From Clostridiales bacterium (GTDB lineage Bacteria; Bacillota; Clostridia; Lachnospirales; Lachnospiraceae), in NCBI GenBank assembly GCA_029100885.1, contig JAQXPY010000135.1, positions 1 to 38,946 on the forward strand: DNA of 38,946 bases, given 5' to 3'. Position 1 is the stretch's first letter. Each line of letters starts with the position of its first letter. The notes under the pieces are model-generated. The model ran no database searches, had not been told where the DNA came from, and was given only the letters and a program-made list of their open reading frames with translations. Shown here in pieces: positions 1-8,979 of this stretch. A program made the translations under genes and the position numbers.

Positions 1-25
1 AACTTAAATGTGATATAAATATACG

Positions 26-48
26 CAGTGCAATTATACCCCGCACTG
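26..48 (+). promoter_or_regulatory. Small hairpin in the leader upstream of rpsU
   Basis: A 6-bp inverted repeat (CAGTGC at 26-31, GCACTG at 43-48) encloses an AT-rich loop about 50 bases before the rpsU start. The upstream part of the leader is outside the window, so it could be a leader structure or chance. No convincing -35/-10 pair was found in the first 60 bases. Confidence 0.25.
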
Positions 49-100
49 AGTGGCATGTAGGAGATACATAATTCGGCCACCGGAGGGAGGTAAGGGGTCT

Positions 101-277
101 TTGTCAAACGTAATCGTTAAAGAGAACGAGTCTCTCGATTCAGCTCTTCGCAGATTCAAGAGAAACTGCGCAAAAGCAGGTATCCAGCAGGAGATTCGTA
201 AGAGAGAGCATTACGAGAAGCCAAGCGTAAGACGTAAGAAGAAGTCTGAAGCAGCTAGAAAGCGTAAGTATAACTAA
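101..277 (+). CDS. rpsU: 30S ribosomal protein bS21
   Basis: Small-subunit ribosomal protein of 58 residues. It is strongly basic, with the typical bS21 opening ([18 protein letters not shown]) and a Lys/Arg-rich C-terminal tail ([15 protein letters not shown]) that contacts 16S rRNA near the anti-Shine-Dalgarno region. I chose the TTG at 101 as start because it puts the conserved Ser-Asn-Val right after the initiator and has GGAGGGAGG at 82-90 upstream. The upstream ATG at 50 would add 17 residues unlike the family. A hairpin follows the stop and phoH comes next. Identification is near certain; the start is likely. Confidence 0.95.
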   Translation: MSNVIVKENESLDSALRRFKRNCAKAGIQQEIRKREHYEKPSVRRKKKSEAARKRKYN

Positions 278-285
278 TTTGAAGC

Positions 286-316
286 ATAGCCTCAATTCCA
301 GCGGAGTTGGGGCTAT
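286..316 (+). terminator. Hairpin between rpsU and phoH (attenuator-like)
   Basis: The arms at 286-299 and 303-316 form a 14-bp stem (ATAGCCTCAATTCC against GGAGTTGGGGCTAT) with two G-U pairs and an AGC loop. Only a weak AAATTTAT follows, not a full U-tract. It is probably a partial terminator or a 3' end protector that lets rpsU be made in excess over phoH, which starts 15 bases later. Confidence 0.6.
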
Positions 317-330
317 AAATTTATCTGAAT

Positions 331-1311
331 ATGATTGATTTACACAGACAGATTCCAGCCGAATATGAAATGCTTATATTCGGCAGCTGTGATTCTTATT
401 TAAAGAAGATAGAACGGGTTTTCGGAGTGGATATTACAGAGCACAACGGAGATGTTATTATTTCGGGCGCCGAGACGGCGGTCCGAAAAGCCGATGCGGT
501 TATTGACGGGCTGACAGAGCTTGTTAAGCGCAACAAGGGGATGACGGAGCAGCAGGTGGATTATACGATCTCTTTATCTATGGAGGGCGAAGGACTTGAA
601 AAGGAAGTGGCAGAGATCGACAGGGATATTATCTGCCGCACCATAAGCGGAAGACCTGTTAAGCCAAAGACTCTCGGGCAGAAAAAATATGTGGATCTTA
701 TCAGAAGCAAAATGATCACATTCGGAACCGGTCCTGCCGGAACGGGCAAGACTTACCTTGCAATGGCTCTGGCAATTAAGGCCTTCAAGGATCAGGAGGT
801 ACAGAGGATCATCCTCACCAGACCTGCCATTGAAGCAGGAGAGAAGCTGGGATTTCTTCCGGGAGATCTGCAGCAGAAGATAGATCCATATCTGAGACCC
901 CTTTATGATGCTCTTTACAGTATTATGGGAGCTGATTCATTTATTGCAAATCAGGAGAAGGGACTGATAGAGGTTGCTCCTCTGGCTTATATGAGAGGAA
1001 GAACCCTGGATAACGCATTTATCATACTCGATGAAGCGCAGAACACCACTCCTGCACAGATGAAGATGTTTCTGACCAGAATAGGCTTCGGATCAAAGGT
1101 AATAGTAACCGGAGACCTGACACAGAAGGATCTTGATAAGGGACAGATATCCGGACTTGAGGTTGCTGTCAGGGTGCTTTCGGGTATAGATGATATCGGT
1201 TTTGCCGAGCTTAACGCAAGCGATGTCGTGAGACACCCTCTTGTACAGAAGATAGTAAAGGCATATGATGCCTATGAGGCGAAACAAAATGAGCGTAAGC
1301 ATAGAAAATGA
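331..1311 (+). CDS. phoH: PhoH family ATPase
   Basis: PhoH-like cytosolic P-loop ATPase of 326 residues, the normal length. The N-terminal 100 residues resemble the KH-like region of the family. Walker A is GPAGTGKT at residues 134-141 and Walker B is FIILDEAQN near residue 230, followed by the family signature TPAQMKMFLTRIG. In Firmicutes it is usually next to ybeY and linked to RNA metabolism; here ybeY follows directly and overlaps by 23 bases, which supports the assignment. No good ribosome binding site precedes the ATG at 331; the rpsU hairpin lies just upstream. The function of the family in RNA processing is known only in outline. Confidence 0.93.
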   Translation: MIDLHRQIPAEYEMLIFGSCDSYLKKIERVFGVDITEHNGDVIISGAETAVRKADAVIDGLTELVKRNKGMTEQQVDYTISLSMEGEGLEKEVAEIDRDIICRTISGRPVKPKTLGQKKYVDLIRSKMITFGTGPAGTGKTYLAMALAIKAFKDQEVQRIILTRPAIEAGEKLGFLPGDLQQKIDPYLRPLYDALYSIMGADSFIANQEKGLIEVAPLAYMRGRTLDNAFIILDEAQNTTPAQMKMFLTRIGFGSKVIVTGDLTQKDLDKGQISGLEVAVRVLSGIDDIGFAELNASDVVRHPLVQKIVKAYDAYEAKQNERKHRK

Positions 1312-1819
1312 ATACAGCGGTTCTCTTAAATGCAGCGGCACGCAGATCGAAGGCTTTATTTCAGAGGAAGAGTATAAGGACATTGCAGTGAACGTTATCA
1401 ACAGAGCCCTCGAGCATGAGAATTGCCCGTATGAGGCAGATGTCAGTCTGCTCCTTACCGACGACGGTGCTATTCATGAGATGAACAGAGAGTACAGGGG
1501 GATAGACAGGAGCACGGATGTTCTCAGCTTTCCTATGATCGATTATGACGCGCCGGCATGCTTTGACGGTTTTGATGACAGAGATGAGCTCTTCGATCCC
1601 GACAGCGGTGAGCTGCTGCTGGGAGATATCGTTATTTCTGTTGATCATGCAGTCAGTCAGGCTGCGGAATTCGGTCATACGGTGATCAGGGAATATGCCT
1701 TTCTCATAGCCCACAGCATGCTGCATCTCATGGGCTATGATCATATGACAGAGGAAGAGGCTGAGGAAATGGAGATTCGTCAGAGCGATATACTGGACAG
1801 CCTCGGATATATCAGATGA
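1289..1819 (+). CDS. ybeY: Endoribonuclease YbeY (rRNA maturation factor)
   Basis: Single-strand-specific, zinc-dependent endoribonuclease that acts in 16S rRNA 3'-end maturation and ribosome quality control. The zinc motif HxxxHxxGxxxH-like is visible as HSMLHLMGYDH, with H142, H146 and H152 as ligands, preceded by the typical STDVLSFP signature. The start at 1289 has GAGG at 1275-1278 ten bases upstream; the longer alternative at 1265 has no such site. The protein is 176 residues. It overlaps phoH at its start and its stop overlaps the next gene (ATGA), so it is translationally coupled on both sides. Confidence 0.95.
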   Translation: MSVSIENEYSGSLKCSGTQIEGFISEEEYKDIAVNVINRALEHENCPYEADVSLLLTDDGAIHEMNREYRGIDRSTDVLSFPMIDYDAPACFDGFDDRDELFDPDSGELLLGDIVISVDHAVSQAAEFGHTVIREYAFLIAHSMLHLMGYDHMTEEEAEEMEIRQSDILDSLGYIR

Positions 1820-3579
1820 ATAAAAACGCAAGATCCAGAAACTTTATAGCACAGGGCAGTATTCTTGCCGCAACGGGTATACTGTGCCGTCTTATAGGAA
1901 TGCTTTACCGCATTCCTCTTGTTGATATTATAGGAACCGTGGGCAATGGATATTATACTTCGGCCTACAGTATCTACAATATTCTTTTGATCATCAGCTC
2001 ATATTCACTTCCGACAGCTATTTCAAAGGTGGTTTCCACCAGACTTGCCAGGGAAAGATATGACGATGTACGAACTGCACTGAAGGCGGCATTTTTATAT
2101 GCGACAGTTATGGGAGGGGCGGCCTGCGCCGTCATGTATTTCGGGAGCGATATCATAGCCGAGTTTATGCAGAAGCCCTTCTGCAGATATGCTCTCAGAA
2201 CCCTTGCGCCTACAGTATGGGTCATGGCCTATCTCGGTATACTCAGAGGATATTTCCAGGGCTACGGCAGTATGGTACCTACCGCAGTCTCCCAGATATT
2301 TGAACAGATCGTAAATGCCGTCGTTTCGATAGTCATGGCAGCTCTGCTATTTGACTATGGAATGAAGGCTGATCTGATATATGCCGATACACAGTACAGT
2401 TATGCATACGGAGCTGCCGGAGGGACCATAGGTACCGGAATGGGGGCTCTGATTGCATTGCTTTTCTTTATTATCATTTTTCTGTTGTATGGAAAAATGC
2501 CTGCCGGAAACGGAGGCTTAGGAACGGTTTCCCGCAGAAGAAGCAGAGGCAGCAGAAGCAGCAATAGAAATGACTATAGAAACGGCCAGGATGTGTATAA
2601 TGCGGGAAGATCCTCCGGAGTCAGAAGCGGTGAGAAAAGAGAAAGCTTTCTCCATCTGTCGAAGGTGCTTATCATTACACTTGTACCTATACTGCTCAGC
2701 TCTACTGTCTATAACATCAGCACTGTGCTGGATGATCTGATTTTCAGCCGTATGATGGCCGGCTTCGGGCTTACTGCCTCAGTAGTATTTTTATGGGGCG
2801 TTTTCGGTGAGTACCGTATTTTGTTTAATATACCTGTAGCTATAGCCAACAGTCTGAGCTCCTCTGTTATTCCGTCACTGACAAATGCCGTTGCGGACAG
2901 GGAGCGTGAACTCATCAGAAAGAAGATCAGGATCAGTATTCAGTTTGTAATGCTTATATCTATCCCTGCTGCAGTGGGGCTGTTTGCTTTGGCTGAGCCT
3001 ATCTGCAATCTGCTGTTTGCCTCGGAGGACAACAGTCTGCTGATCTCTGTTCTCAGACATGGAGCTTTAGCCATCGTTCTGTATTCGCTTTCAACGATCA
3101 CTAACGGACTGCTTCAGGGACTGGGACATTTGGCGGATCCACTGATAAACTCAGTTGTTTCACTTGTTATCCATGTCGGCTCCCTTATAGGATTGCTGTA
3201 TCTGTTCCGCGATATTCATGCAGTCATCTATGCAAACACTGTATTTGCATTTGCGGTATGCGTATTGAATCTGTTCAATCTCCACAGGTATGTTAGCTTC
3301 AGGATAAACAGGCGCAATACATTTGCGGTTCCGGCTGTTGCCTCGGCCTTTATGGGCGCTGCAGTGTTTGGCATATCCAAGCTCCTGATGTGGATAATAC
3401 CGGGTACCGACAGCGGCAGACTGGGACTTACGGCAGTGGTAGTGCTCTGCATTGCAACGGCCGCAGTGATCTATGCTGTTATGCTTGTCGCTCTGAGGGC
3501 ATTTACAAAGGAGGAGCTGCTGGAAATGCCTATGGGACTTAGAATATACAGATTATTAAACAGTTTCGGACTTATGTAA
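1816..3579 (+). CDS. SpoVB/MurJ-like lipid flippase (MOP superfamily)
   Basis: Multi-pass membrane protein of 587 residues with about 14 predicted hydrophobic segments. The start (SRNFIAQGSILAATGILCRLIG) is typical of SpoVB/YtgP-type polysaccharide transporters. These move lipid-linked intermediates, such as lipid II, across the cytoplasmic membrane. An Arg/Ser/Asn-rich hydrophilic loop at about residues 235-275 splits the membrane bundle after roughly the sixth or seventh helix; it is longer than usual. The gene begins inside the ybeY stop codon, so it is coupled to it. I cannot tell from sequence alone whether it serves vegetative peptidoglycan, sporulation or another polysaccharide. Confidence 0.85.
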   Translation: MNKNARSRNFIAQGSILAATGILCRLIGMLYRIPLVDIIGTVGNGYYTSAYSIYNILLIISSYSLPTAISKVVSTRLARERYDDVRTALKAAFLYATVMGGAACAVMYFGSDIIAEFMQKPFCRYALRTLAPTVWVMAYLGILRGYFQGYGSMVPTAVSQIFEQIVNAVVSIVMAALLFDYGMKADLIYADTQYSYAYGAAGGTIGTGMGALIALLFFIIIFLLYGKMPAGNGGLGTVSRRRSRGSRSSNRNDYRNGQDVYNAGRSSGVRSGEKRESFLHLSKVLIITLVPILLSSTVYNISTVLDDLIFSRMMAGFGLTASVVFLWGVFGEYRILFNIPVAIANSLSSSVIPSLTNAVADRERELIRKKIRISIQFVMLISIPAAVGLFALAEPICNLLFASEDNSLLISVLRHGALAIVLYSLSTITNGLLQGLGHLADPLINSVVSLVIHVGSLIGLLYLFRDIHAVIYANTVFAFAVCVLNLFNLHRYVSFRINRRNTFAVPAVASAFMGAAVFGISKLLMWIIPGTDSGRLGLTAVVVLCIATAAVIYAVMLVALRAFTKEELLEMPMGLRIYRLLNSFGLM

Positions 3580-3676
3580 TATACAGTTTCCGACGGCAGA
3601 CAGCGGGACAGTAAAAGAAATAGAGGTTTTTTGGAATAAAGCATTATCGTATTGATCTCTTCAGGGCTCGGGAAGC

Positions 3677-4723
3677 ATGCATAACTCGGTCAAATATCAT
3701 AAAAATAAGGTGCTGATAGTAGGCGCGGGAGCATCCGGAATGATGGCTGCGGCTGTTTGTGCTCTAAACGGAGCAGATGTTCTGGTCATGGAGCATAAGG
3801 AGAGACCCGGGATAAAGCTGTCTATGACAGGCAACGGCAGGTGCAACTATACCAACACCGATGTTTCTTCAAGGCATTATGTGTGCAGGGACACTGCCTT
3901 TGTGGATAAGGTGCTTGAAGGCTTCGGTTATAAGGAATGCACCTGGTTTTTTAAGTCTGCGGGAATAATTCCTGATATAAGGCATTACAGCTATGATGAT
4001 TTCGGTTATGCATACCCGCTAAGAATGAATGCAGCCGGGTTTTGCAGCAGTCTATATGAGTTTTCGGTAAAGGCAGGGGCACAATACAGTTTTTCGGTAT
4101 CCGATGAAGCGGTCACAGATACTGTTTTGAACACATTGGAAAAACGAGACGGAAGTGCTGTGATCATAGCAGCAGGCTCCAATGCATATCCTTCTACAGG
4201 CTCCGACAGCTCTGTATACCCTGTATTTAAGAAGCTGGGCATCAGATTCAACACCTTTCTTCCTGCTTTATGTCCTTTATACTCAAAATCGGAAGTTCTG
4301 TCCGGACTAAAGGGCAAGCGCATCAGGGAATGGGCGGGTCTTGTTATTGACGGAGAGAGGGATCCTCTGCTTCGATGTTTCGGTGAGATACAGTTTAATG
4401 AACACAGTATTTCCGGAATCCCGGTAATGAATCTTTCCGGAAGAGCGGCAGCTGCCCTCAGAGAAAAAAGAAAAGTAGTGCTTGAGGCAGGCCGGGACTC
4501 ATTTGAGATACACAGGACAGCGGGCTTTGATAGAGCGCAGGTCTGTTCGGGAGGCGTGGATATTTCGGAGATAGATCCCTGCACTATGCAGTCGCTGCGT
4601 TTCCCGGGTCTGTTTTTTTGCGGAGAGATCATAGATGTATACGGAGAATGCGGAGGATTCAATCTGCATTTTGCATGGGCAAGCGGATACAAAGCCGGGC
4701 GCTCAGCCGCAGGAGCCTGTTGA
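3677..4723 (+). CDS. HI0933/BaiN-family flavoprotein, internally shortened
   Basis: Predicted FAD-dependent oxidoreductase of the HI0933 (YhiN/BaiN) family, 348 residues. It has the dinucleotide motif GAGASGMMAA near residue 16, the family signature KLSMTGNGRCNYTN around residues 52-65 and the C-terminal GEIIDVYGECGGFNLHFAWASG. Family members are usually about 400-420 residues. Here the helical insert that normally lies between the beta-rich middle domain and the FDRAQV-type strand is almost absent, and the region before AAGSNAYPSTGS is also short. The reading frame is intact. The substrate is unknown; some members act on bile-acid or other enone compounds. Confidence 0.8.
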   Translation: MHNSVKYHKNKVLIVGAGASGMMAAAVCALNGADVLVMEHKERPGIKLSMTGNGRCNYTNTDVSSRHYVCRDTAFVDKVLEGFGYKECTWFFKSAGIIPDIRHYSYDDFGYAYPLRMNAAGFCSSLYEFSVKAGAQYSFSVSDEAVTDTVLNTLEKRDGSAVIIAAGSNAYPSTGSDSSVYPVFKKLGIRFNTFLPALCPLYSKSEVLSGLKGKRIREWAGLVIDGERDPLLRCFGEIQFNEHSISGIPVMNLSGRAAAALREKRKVVLEAGRDSFEIHRTAGFDRAQVCSGGVDISEIDPCTMQSLRFPGLFFCGEIIDVYGECGGFNLHFAWASGYKAGRSAAGAC

Positions 4724-4797
4724 CCGCAGCTGAGGGAAGGCTCTGTAAAGGCAGGTCCGGATAAAAAATGTAAGCATGTGAAAAATGGAGCGGATCA

Positions 4798-6498
4798 ATG
4801 ATCAGGATCAATCAGATAAAGATTCCTGTCTTCGAGGTGGGGACAGATCGGGAAAATGAGAAAAGGCTTGTCCGCGGTGCGGCGGTGAAGCTTTTGGGAT
4901 GCAGATATGATTCGGTGAGAAAGCTTCGTATCATCCGCCGTTCAATTGATGCAAGGGATAAGAACAATATTTTATATGTGTACACGGCGGATATTAAGCT
5001 GCATGACTCTGTTGCGGGACCGGATTCAAATACTGAGGCTCAGTTTATAAGGAGACTCAGAAACAATAATATACGACAGTCTGCAGAGGTTCCTTTCGCA
5101 TTGCCGGAGCCGATAAAGGATACGGCGGACAGGCCTGCTCCGGTCATAGTCGGGTCCGGCCCGTGCGGCCTTTTTGCAGCTTATGTTTTGGCGGAATGCG
5201 GGATACCGCCGGTCATCCTGGAACGAGGGGATGATGTGGATACAAGGCTCAGAAAGACAGAGCTTTTTTTTGAGAGCGGGAAGCTGGATCCGGACTGCAA
5301 CATTCAGTTCGGAGAGGGAGGAGCCGGTACATTTTCAGACGGAAAGCTCAATACATCTATCAAGGACAGAGAGGGATATATCGGATTTGTACTGCGTACC
5401 TTTGTACGCTTCGGCGCGGATCCGGATATTCTGATAGACCAGAAGCCGCATATAGGTACAGATGTCCTGTCGGGTATAATAAAAAGAATGCGGGAGCATA
5501 TTATTGAAAAGGGCGGCAGATACATCTTTAATGCCAGGTTTGATGAGATACGTTCGGAAAACGGACATGTTACACACGCCGGTTATACGGACACCGTGAG
5601 AGGAACGAAAAGCTATATCCGCTGCAGTGAGCTGATCGTCGCTGCCGGACACAGCGCCAGGGATACCTTTGCCATGCTGCTGAAGGCAGGACTAAGAGCG
5701 GAGCCAAAGCCATTTGCAGTGGGAATAAGGGTGCAGCATCCGCAGGAGGCGATCGATGCAGCGCTTTACGGAGAAAGGGATCTGAAGAGAAAGGAAGCTA
5801 TACTGGGACCGGCATCCTACAAGCTTACCCACAGAACCGGAAAGGGCCGCAGCTGCTACAGCTTCTGTATGTGTCCCGGAGGCTATGTGGTCAATTCTTC
5901 TTCCGAGGAGGGGAGATTGTGCGTCAACGGCATGAGCTATAATTCAAGAGCCTCGGGTACGGCAAATTCTGCCGTCATTGTCAATGTGCTTCCGGAGGAC
6001 TACCGTGATTACGGGGAGGATCCGGTGCTTTCAGGCATTGAGTTTCAGAGAAGACTGGAGGAGCTGGCATATAAGGCCGGGGGAGGCGTTATCCCTTATG
6101 AGACCTTCGGTGAGTTTAAAAGGGGAGAGAGCTCTCCTTCGGGAGTCTCCTCGTTTCCGTTTGAGTTTCTCGGCTATGCGGCTTCGGGCGATCTCAGATC
6201 TGTGCTTCCTGAATTTGTTTCCGAGGCGATAATAGAGAGTATGCCGGCCTTTGCCGGAGTGATCAAAGGCTTTGATGACGAGGACACAATAGTTGCCGGA
6301 GTTGAGGCACGCACCTCGAGTCCTGTCAGGATACTGAGGGACGAGAAGCTGCAGTCGGATATCAGGGGAATCTTTCCTGCGGGAGAAGGTGCCGGGTATG
6401 CCGGCGGCATCACATCAGCTGCCGCGGACGGCATCAGAACTGCAATGTATATAGTCGATTCGATTTACGGAGATCAGGACAATGGGAATAAGCGCTGA
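4798..6498 (+). CDS. FAD-dependent dehydrogenase (COG2509-like)
   Basis: Predicted cytosolic flavoprotein of 566 residues, the usual length for this widespread Clostridia family. An N-terminal domain of about 85 residues precedes the Rossmann motif VIVGSGPCGLFAAYVL (about residue 116). A second conserved block NIQFGEGGAGTFSDGKLNT follows near residue 170, and a FAD-closing block FPAGEGAGYAGGITSAAADG lies at the C-terminus. The reaction is not established. The start has GGAGCGG a few bases upstream. The stop overlaps the DUF896 gene by 17 bases, suggesting co-translation. Confidence 0.88.
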   Translation: MIRINQIKIPVFEVGTDRENEKRLVRGAAVKLLGCRYDSVRKLRIIRRSIDARDKNNILYVYTADIKLHDSVAGPDSNTEAQFIRRLRNNNIRQSAEVPFALPEPIKDTADRPAPVIVGSGPCGLFAAYVLAECGIPPVILERGDDVDTRLRKTELFFESGKLDPDCNIQFGEGGAGTFSDGKLNTSIKDREGYIGFVLRTFVRFGADPDILIDQKPHIGTDVLSGIIKRMREHIIEKGGRYIFNARFDEIRSENGHVTHAGYTDTVRGTKSYIRCSELIVAAGHSARDTFAMLLKAGLRAEPKPFAVGIRVQHPQEAIDAALYGERDLKRKEAILGPASYKLTHRTGKGRSCYSFCMCPGGYVVNSSSEEGRLCVNGMSYNSRASGTANSAVIVNVLPEDYRDYGEDPVLSGIEFQRRLEELAYKAGGGVIPYETFGEFKRGESSPSGVSSFPFEFLGYAASGDLRSVLPEFVSEAIIESMPAFAGVIKGFDDEDTIVAGVEARTSSPVRILRDEKLQSDIRGIFPAGEGAGYAGGITSAAADGIRTAMYIVDSIYGDQDNGNKR

Positions 6499-6691
6499 AC
6501 AGATACAGAGAATAAATGAGCTGTACAGAAAGTCGGTTTCGGAGACGGGGCTTACCTTGGAAGAGGCGGAGGAGCAGAAGAAGCTCAGAGACCTTTACAT
6601 TAAGTCGGTACGGGAAAACCTGCGGGGACAGCTGAATAATATAGATATCAGAAATGAGGACGGCACCATAACTCCCCTCGGAAAAAGATGA
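6482..6691 (+). CDS. DUF896 family small protein (YnzC-like)
   Basis: A 69-residue, mostly helical cytosolic protein with the typical DUF896 pattern: an N-terminal helix (IQRINELYRKSVSETGLTLEE), a second helix (EQKKLRDLYIKSVRENLRGQL) and a short conserved tail (NIDIRNEDG). B. subtilis YnzC belongs to this family and is an SOS-associated protein of unclear function. The ATG lies inside the end of the preceding flavoprotein gene. Nothing in the sequence indicates a specific role here. Confidence 0.88.
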   Translation: MGISAEQIQRINELYRKSVSETGLTLEEAEEQKKLRDLYIKSVRENLRGQLNNIDIRNEDGTITPLGKR

Positions 6692-6713
6692 GATCGAAGG
6701 CGGTAGGCTTAGC

Positions 6714-7379
6714 ATGAAGCTGGATTCACTGATATTTGATATTGACGGAACTCTTTGGGATTCGTCCGAAACAATTGCAGAGGCATTTTCCGAGGCTTCG
6801 TCCCTTTTCCCATTCGGAAAAAGGGAATTTTCCGGCGAACGCCTCAGAGCAGAAATGGGAAGACCCCTGAATGTAATATTTAGGCATCTTTATCCCGAGC
6901 TGGATGAGCTGTTTGAAAAAGACATTAAACAGGCCGAGAGGCTGCTGCGCAGAATAAACTCTGTGTCCTCGGAGATGGAATATGAGTTTCTCAGAAAACG
7001 CGGCGGAAAGCTGTACCCGGGAGTCAGGGAGACTTTAGACAGCCTCAGCCGGAGAATTCCGCTGTTCATCGTCTCCAACTGCGAGAAGGGATATATAGAG
7101 ATCATGCTGGAAGCCACGGGAATGGAACCATACTTCAGAGGATGGCTCTGCTACGGAGATAACAACGCCGAAAAGGATAAAAACATCAGGTTTATTGCGG
7201 ATAAGAACGGACTGAAGGCGCCGGCTTATGTGGGAGATATAGATAAGGATGCTGTCAGCTCAGAAAAGGCGGGGGTTCCGTTTATCTGGGCCTCATATGG
7301 ATTCGGCAGTGTCAGTCAGGGAATGTACAGAGAGAGAATAGATGATTTCAGAGAGCTTGAAGGAATTATTGAAGGATGA
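6714..7379 (+). CDS. HAD-superfamily hydrolase (phosphoglycolate phosphatase-like)
   Basis: Predicted cytosolic phosphatase of 221 residues. Motif I is DIDGTLWDS with nucleophile D9 and acid D11. A helical cap follows, then motif II (IVSNCEKG), a motif III Lys in NAEKDKNIRF and motif IV GDIDKDAVSSEKAG. This fits the PGP/Gph-type subfamily with a small alpha-helical cap; the substrate cannot be read from sequence. The end overlaps the likely miaB start by 38 bases, so the two may be coupled, although there is no known functional link. Confidence 0.87.
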   Translation: MKLDSLIFDIDGTLWDSSETIAEAFSEASSLFPFGKREFSGERLRAEMGRPLNVIFRHLYPELDELFEKDIKQAERLLRRINSVSSEMEYEFLRKRGGKLYPGVRETLDSLSRRIPLFIVSNCEKGYIEIMLEATGMEPYFRGWLCYGDNNAEKDKNIRFIADKNGLKAPAYVGDIDKDAVSSEKAGVPFIWASYGFGSVSQGMYRERIDDFRELEGIIEG

Positions 7380-8952
7380 TGTATTTGCTGCCGCTCCGGC
7401 TGAGGAGCCTCAGAGACAGCATTATTTTATTGAACAGCTGAAAAAGGTGTTCGGCGGCAGTGACCGGAGATATACCGCCGCTGTAGTTACTTTCGGCTGC
7501 CAGATGAATGCCAGGGACTCGGAAAAACTGGAAGGAATTCTGTCCGAGATCGGATTTGCAACCGGGGCAGATGAACAGGATGCGGATTTTGTCGCATTTA
7601 ACACATGTACTGTGAGAGAAAATGCAAACGAGCATTTGTACGGAAGACTCGGCCGATTAAAGTCGGCAAAGACAAAAAACCGGGATATGATCATTTCGGT
7701 ATGCGGCTGTATGATGCAGGAAGCCGATGAGATAGAAAAGCTCAGATCCAGATATTCCTTTGTGGATATTATTTTCGGCACCCACAATCTGTATACCTTC
7801 CCCGAGCTGCTGTTCAGGCTGCTGAGAAAGAGGTCCGGCAGCGTGGATGCTTTTGATGACAACGGGATAAGGATGCTCACTTCCTCCTCTGATGACGCTG
7901 TCCGGCTCGACAGGCTAATGAGATATTCAGGAACCGCTTCAGGACAGAAGGATATCGAAAAGCTGCTGAGAAGACCTGTAGTATCTGTCTGGGAGGGCTC
8001 AGACAGGATAGTTGAGAAGCTGCCTTCCAAAAGAAAATACCCGTTCAAGCAGGGAATAAATATCATGTTCGGCTGCAATAATTTCTGTTCCTACTGTATA
8101 GTTCCGTATGTAAGGGGCAGGGAAAAAAGCCGTCTTCCCGAGGAGATATTTGACGAGATACGGGCGGCAGCCTCTGAAGGCGTTAAGGAGATCATGCTTC
8201 TCGGACAGAATGTTAATTCCTATTCCGGCGGGATTAATTTTGCACAGCTGTTGAGACAGATCGACAGCCTTTGCGATGAGACGGGAATCGAGAGGATAAG
8301 GTTTATGACCTCTCATCCAAAGGATCTTTCGGACGAGCTTATAGAGGTCATGGCTTCCTCAAAGCATGTCTGCAGACAGTTTCATCTGCCGCTTCAGTCA
8401 GGCTCCGACCGGATATTAAAGCTTATGAACAGGCATTATGATAAGGAAAGATTTCTCGAAAGAGCCGCTGCACTGAAGGCTGCCATGCCGGATATTTCAA
8501 TAAGCACCGATATTATAGTGGGCTTCCCGGGCGAGACGGAGAGGGATTTTCTTGAGACTCTGGATGTTCTTGGCAGGGTACGTTTCGATTCGGCATTTAC
8601 ATTTATTTATTCCCGCAGGGAAGGAACACCGGCAGCGGCACTGGAGGATCCGACAGAGGAATCTGTTATAAAGGAGAGATTTGAAAGGCTTCTTGGTTTT
8701 CAGAACGGTATCGTTGAGGAAAATCTTAATGCGCTGGCCGGAAAAAAGTGCGGAGTCCTGTTTGAGGAGATCAGCGAGTACGATCCGGGACTTATCACAG
8801 GAAAAACCGAACAGGGTATAACGGTACATGTACCTGCAGATCCGGGCATAATCGGTCAGATCAGAGACGTGGTTCTTGAGGAAAATCATAAGTTTTATTT
8901 TACAGGAAGCCTTGTCGGGAAGGAAAGTAATGCTACCCGAATCGGCGGTTAA
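7342..8952 (+). CDS. miaB: tRNA (ms2i6A37) methylthiotransferase MiaB
   Basis: Radical SAM enzyme that adds the 2-methylthio group to i6A37 of tRNAs. Visible are the N-terminal UPF0004 domain starting TFGCQMNARDSEKLEGIL, the CNNFCSYC radical-SAM cluster followed by IVPYVRGREKSR, and a C-terminal TRAM-like region. At 536 residues it is somewhat long: about 25-30 extra residues lie between the two iron-sulfur domains, just before a VVSVWEG segment. Start 7342 lies inside the HAD gene; nearby in-frame TTG codons at 7357 and 7369 are alternatives. miaA, encoding the enzyme making its substrate modification, lies three genes downstream, past mutS-mutL. Confidence 0.95.
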   Translation: MISESLKELLKDDVFAAAPAEEPQRQHYFIEQLKKVFGGSDRRYTAAVVTFGCQMNARDSEKLEGILSEIGFATGADEQDADFVAFNTCTVRENANEHLYGRLGRLKSAKTKNRDMIISVCGCMMQEADEIEKLRSRYSFVDIIFGTHNLYTFPELLFRLLRKRSGSVDAFDDNGIRMLTSSSDDAVRLDRLMRYSGTASGQKDIEKLLRRPVVSVWEGSDRIVEKLPSKRKYPFKQGINIMFGCNNFCSYCIVPYVRGREKSRLPEEIFDEIRAAASEGVKEIMLLGQNVNSYSGGINFAQLLRQIDSLCDETGIERIRFMTSHPKDLSDELIEVMASSKHVCRQFHLPLQSGSDRILKLMNRHYDKERFLERAAALKAAMPDISISTDIIVGFPGETERDFLETLDVLGRVRFDSAFTFIYSRREGTPAAALEDPTEESVIKERFERLLGFQNGIVEENLNALAGKKCGVLFEEISEYDPGLITGKTEQGITVHVPADPGIIGQIRDVVLEENHKFYFTGSLVGKESNATRIGG

Positions 8953-8979
8953 GGTCAGTGAAGGATAAGGCGGCAATTG

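Noticed and set aside
1361-1831. Minus-strand ORF of 156 codons opposite ybeY
   Set aside because: It is a shadow of a clear ybeY; its translation has no domain features.
4006-4692. Minus-strand ORF of 228 codons
   Set aside because: It is antisense to the HI0933-family gene, has a low-complexity Ser/Pro/Arg composition and no recognisable domain.
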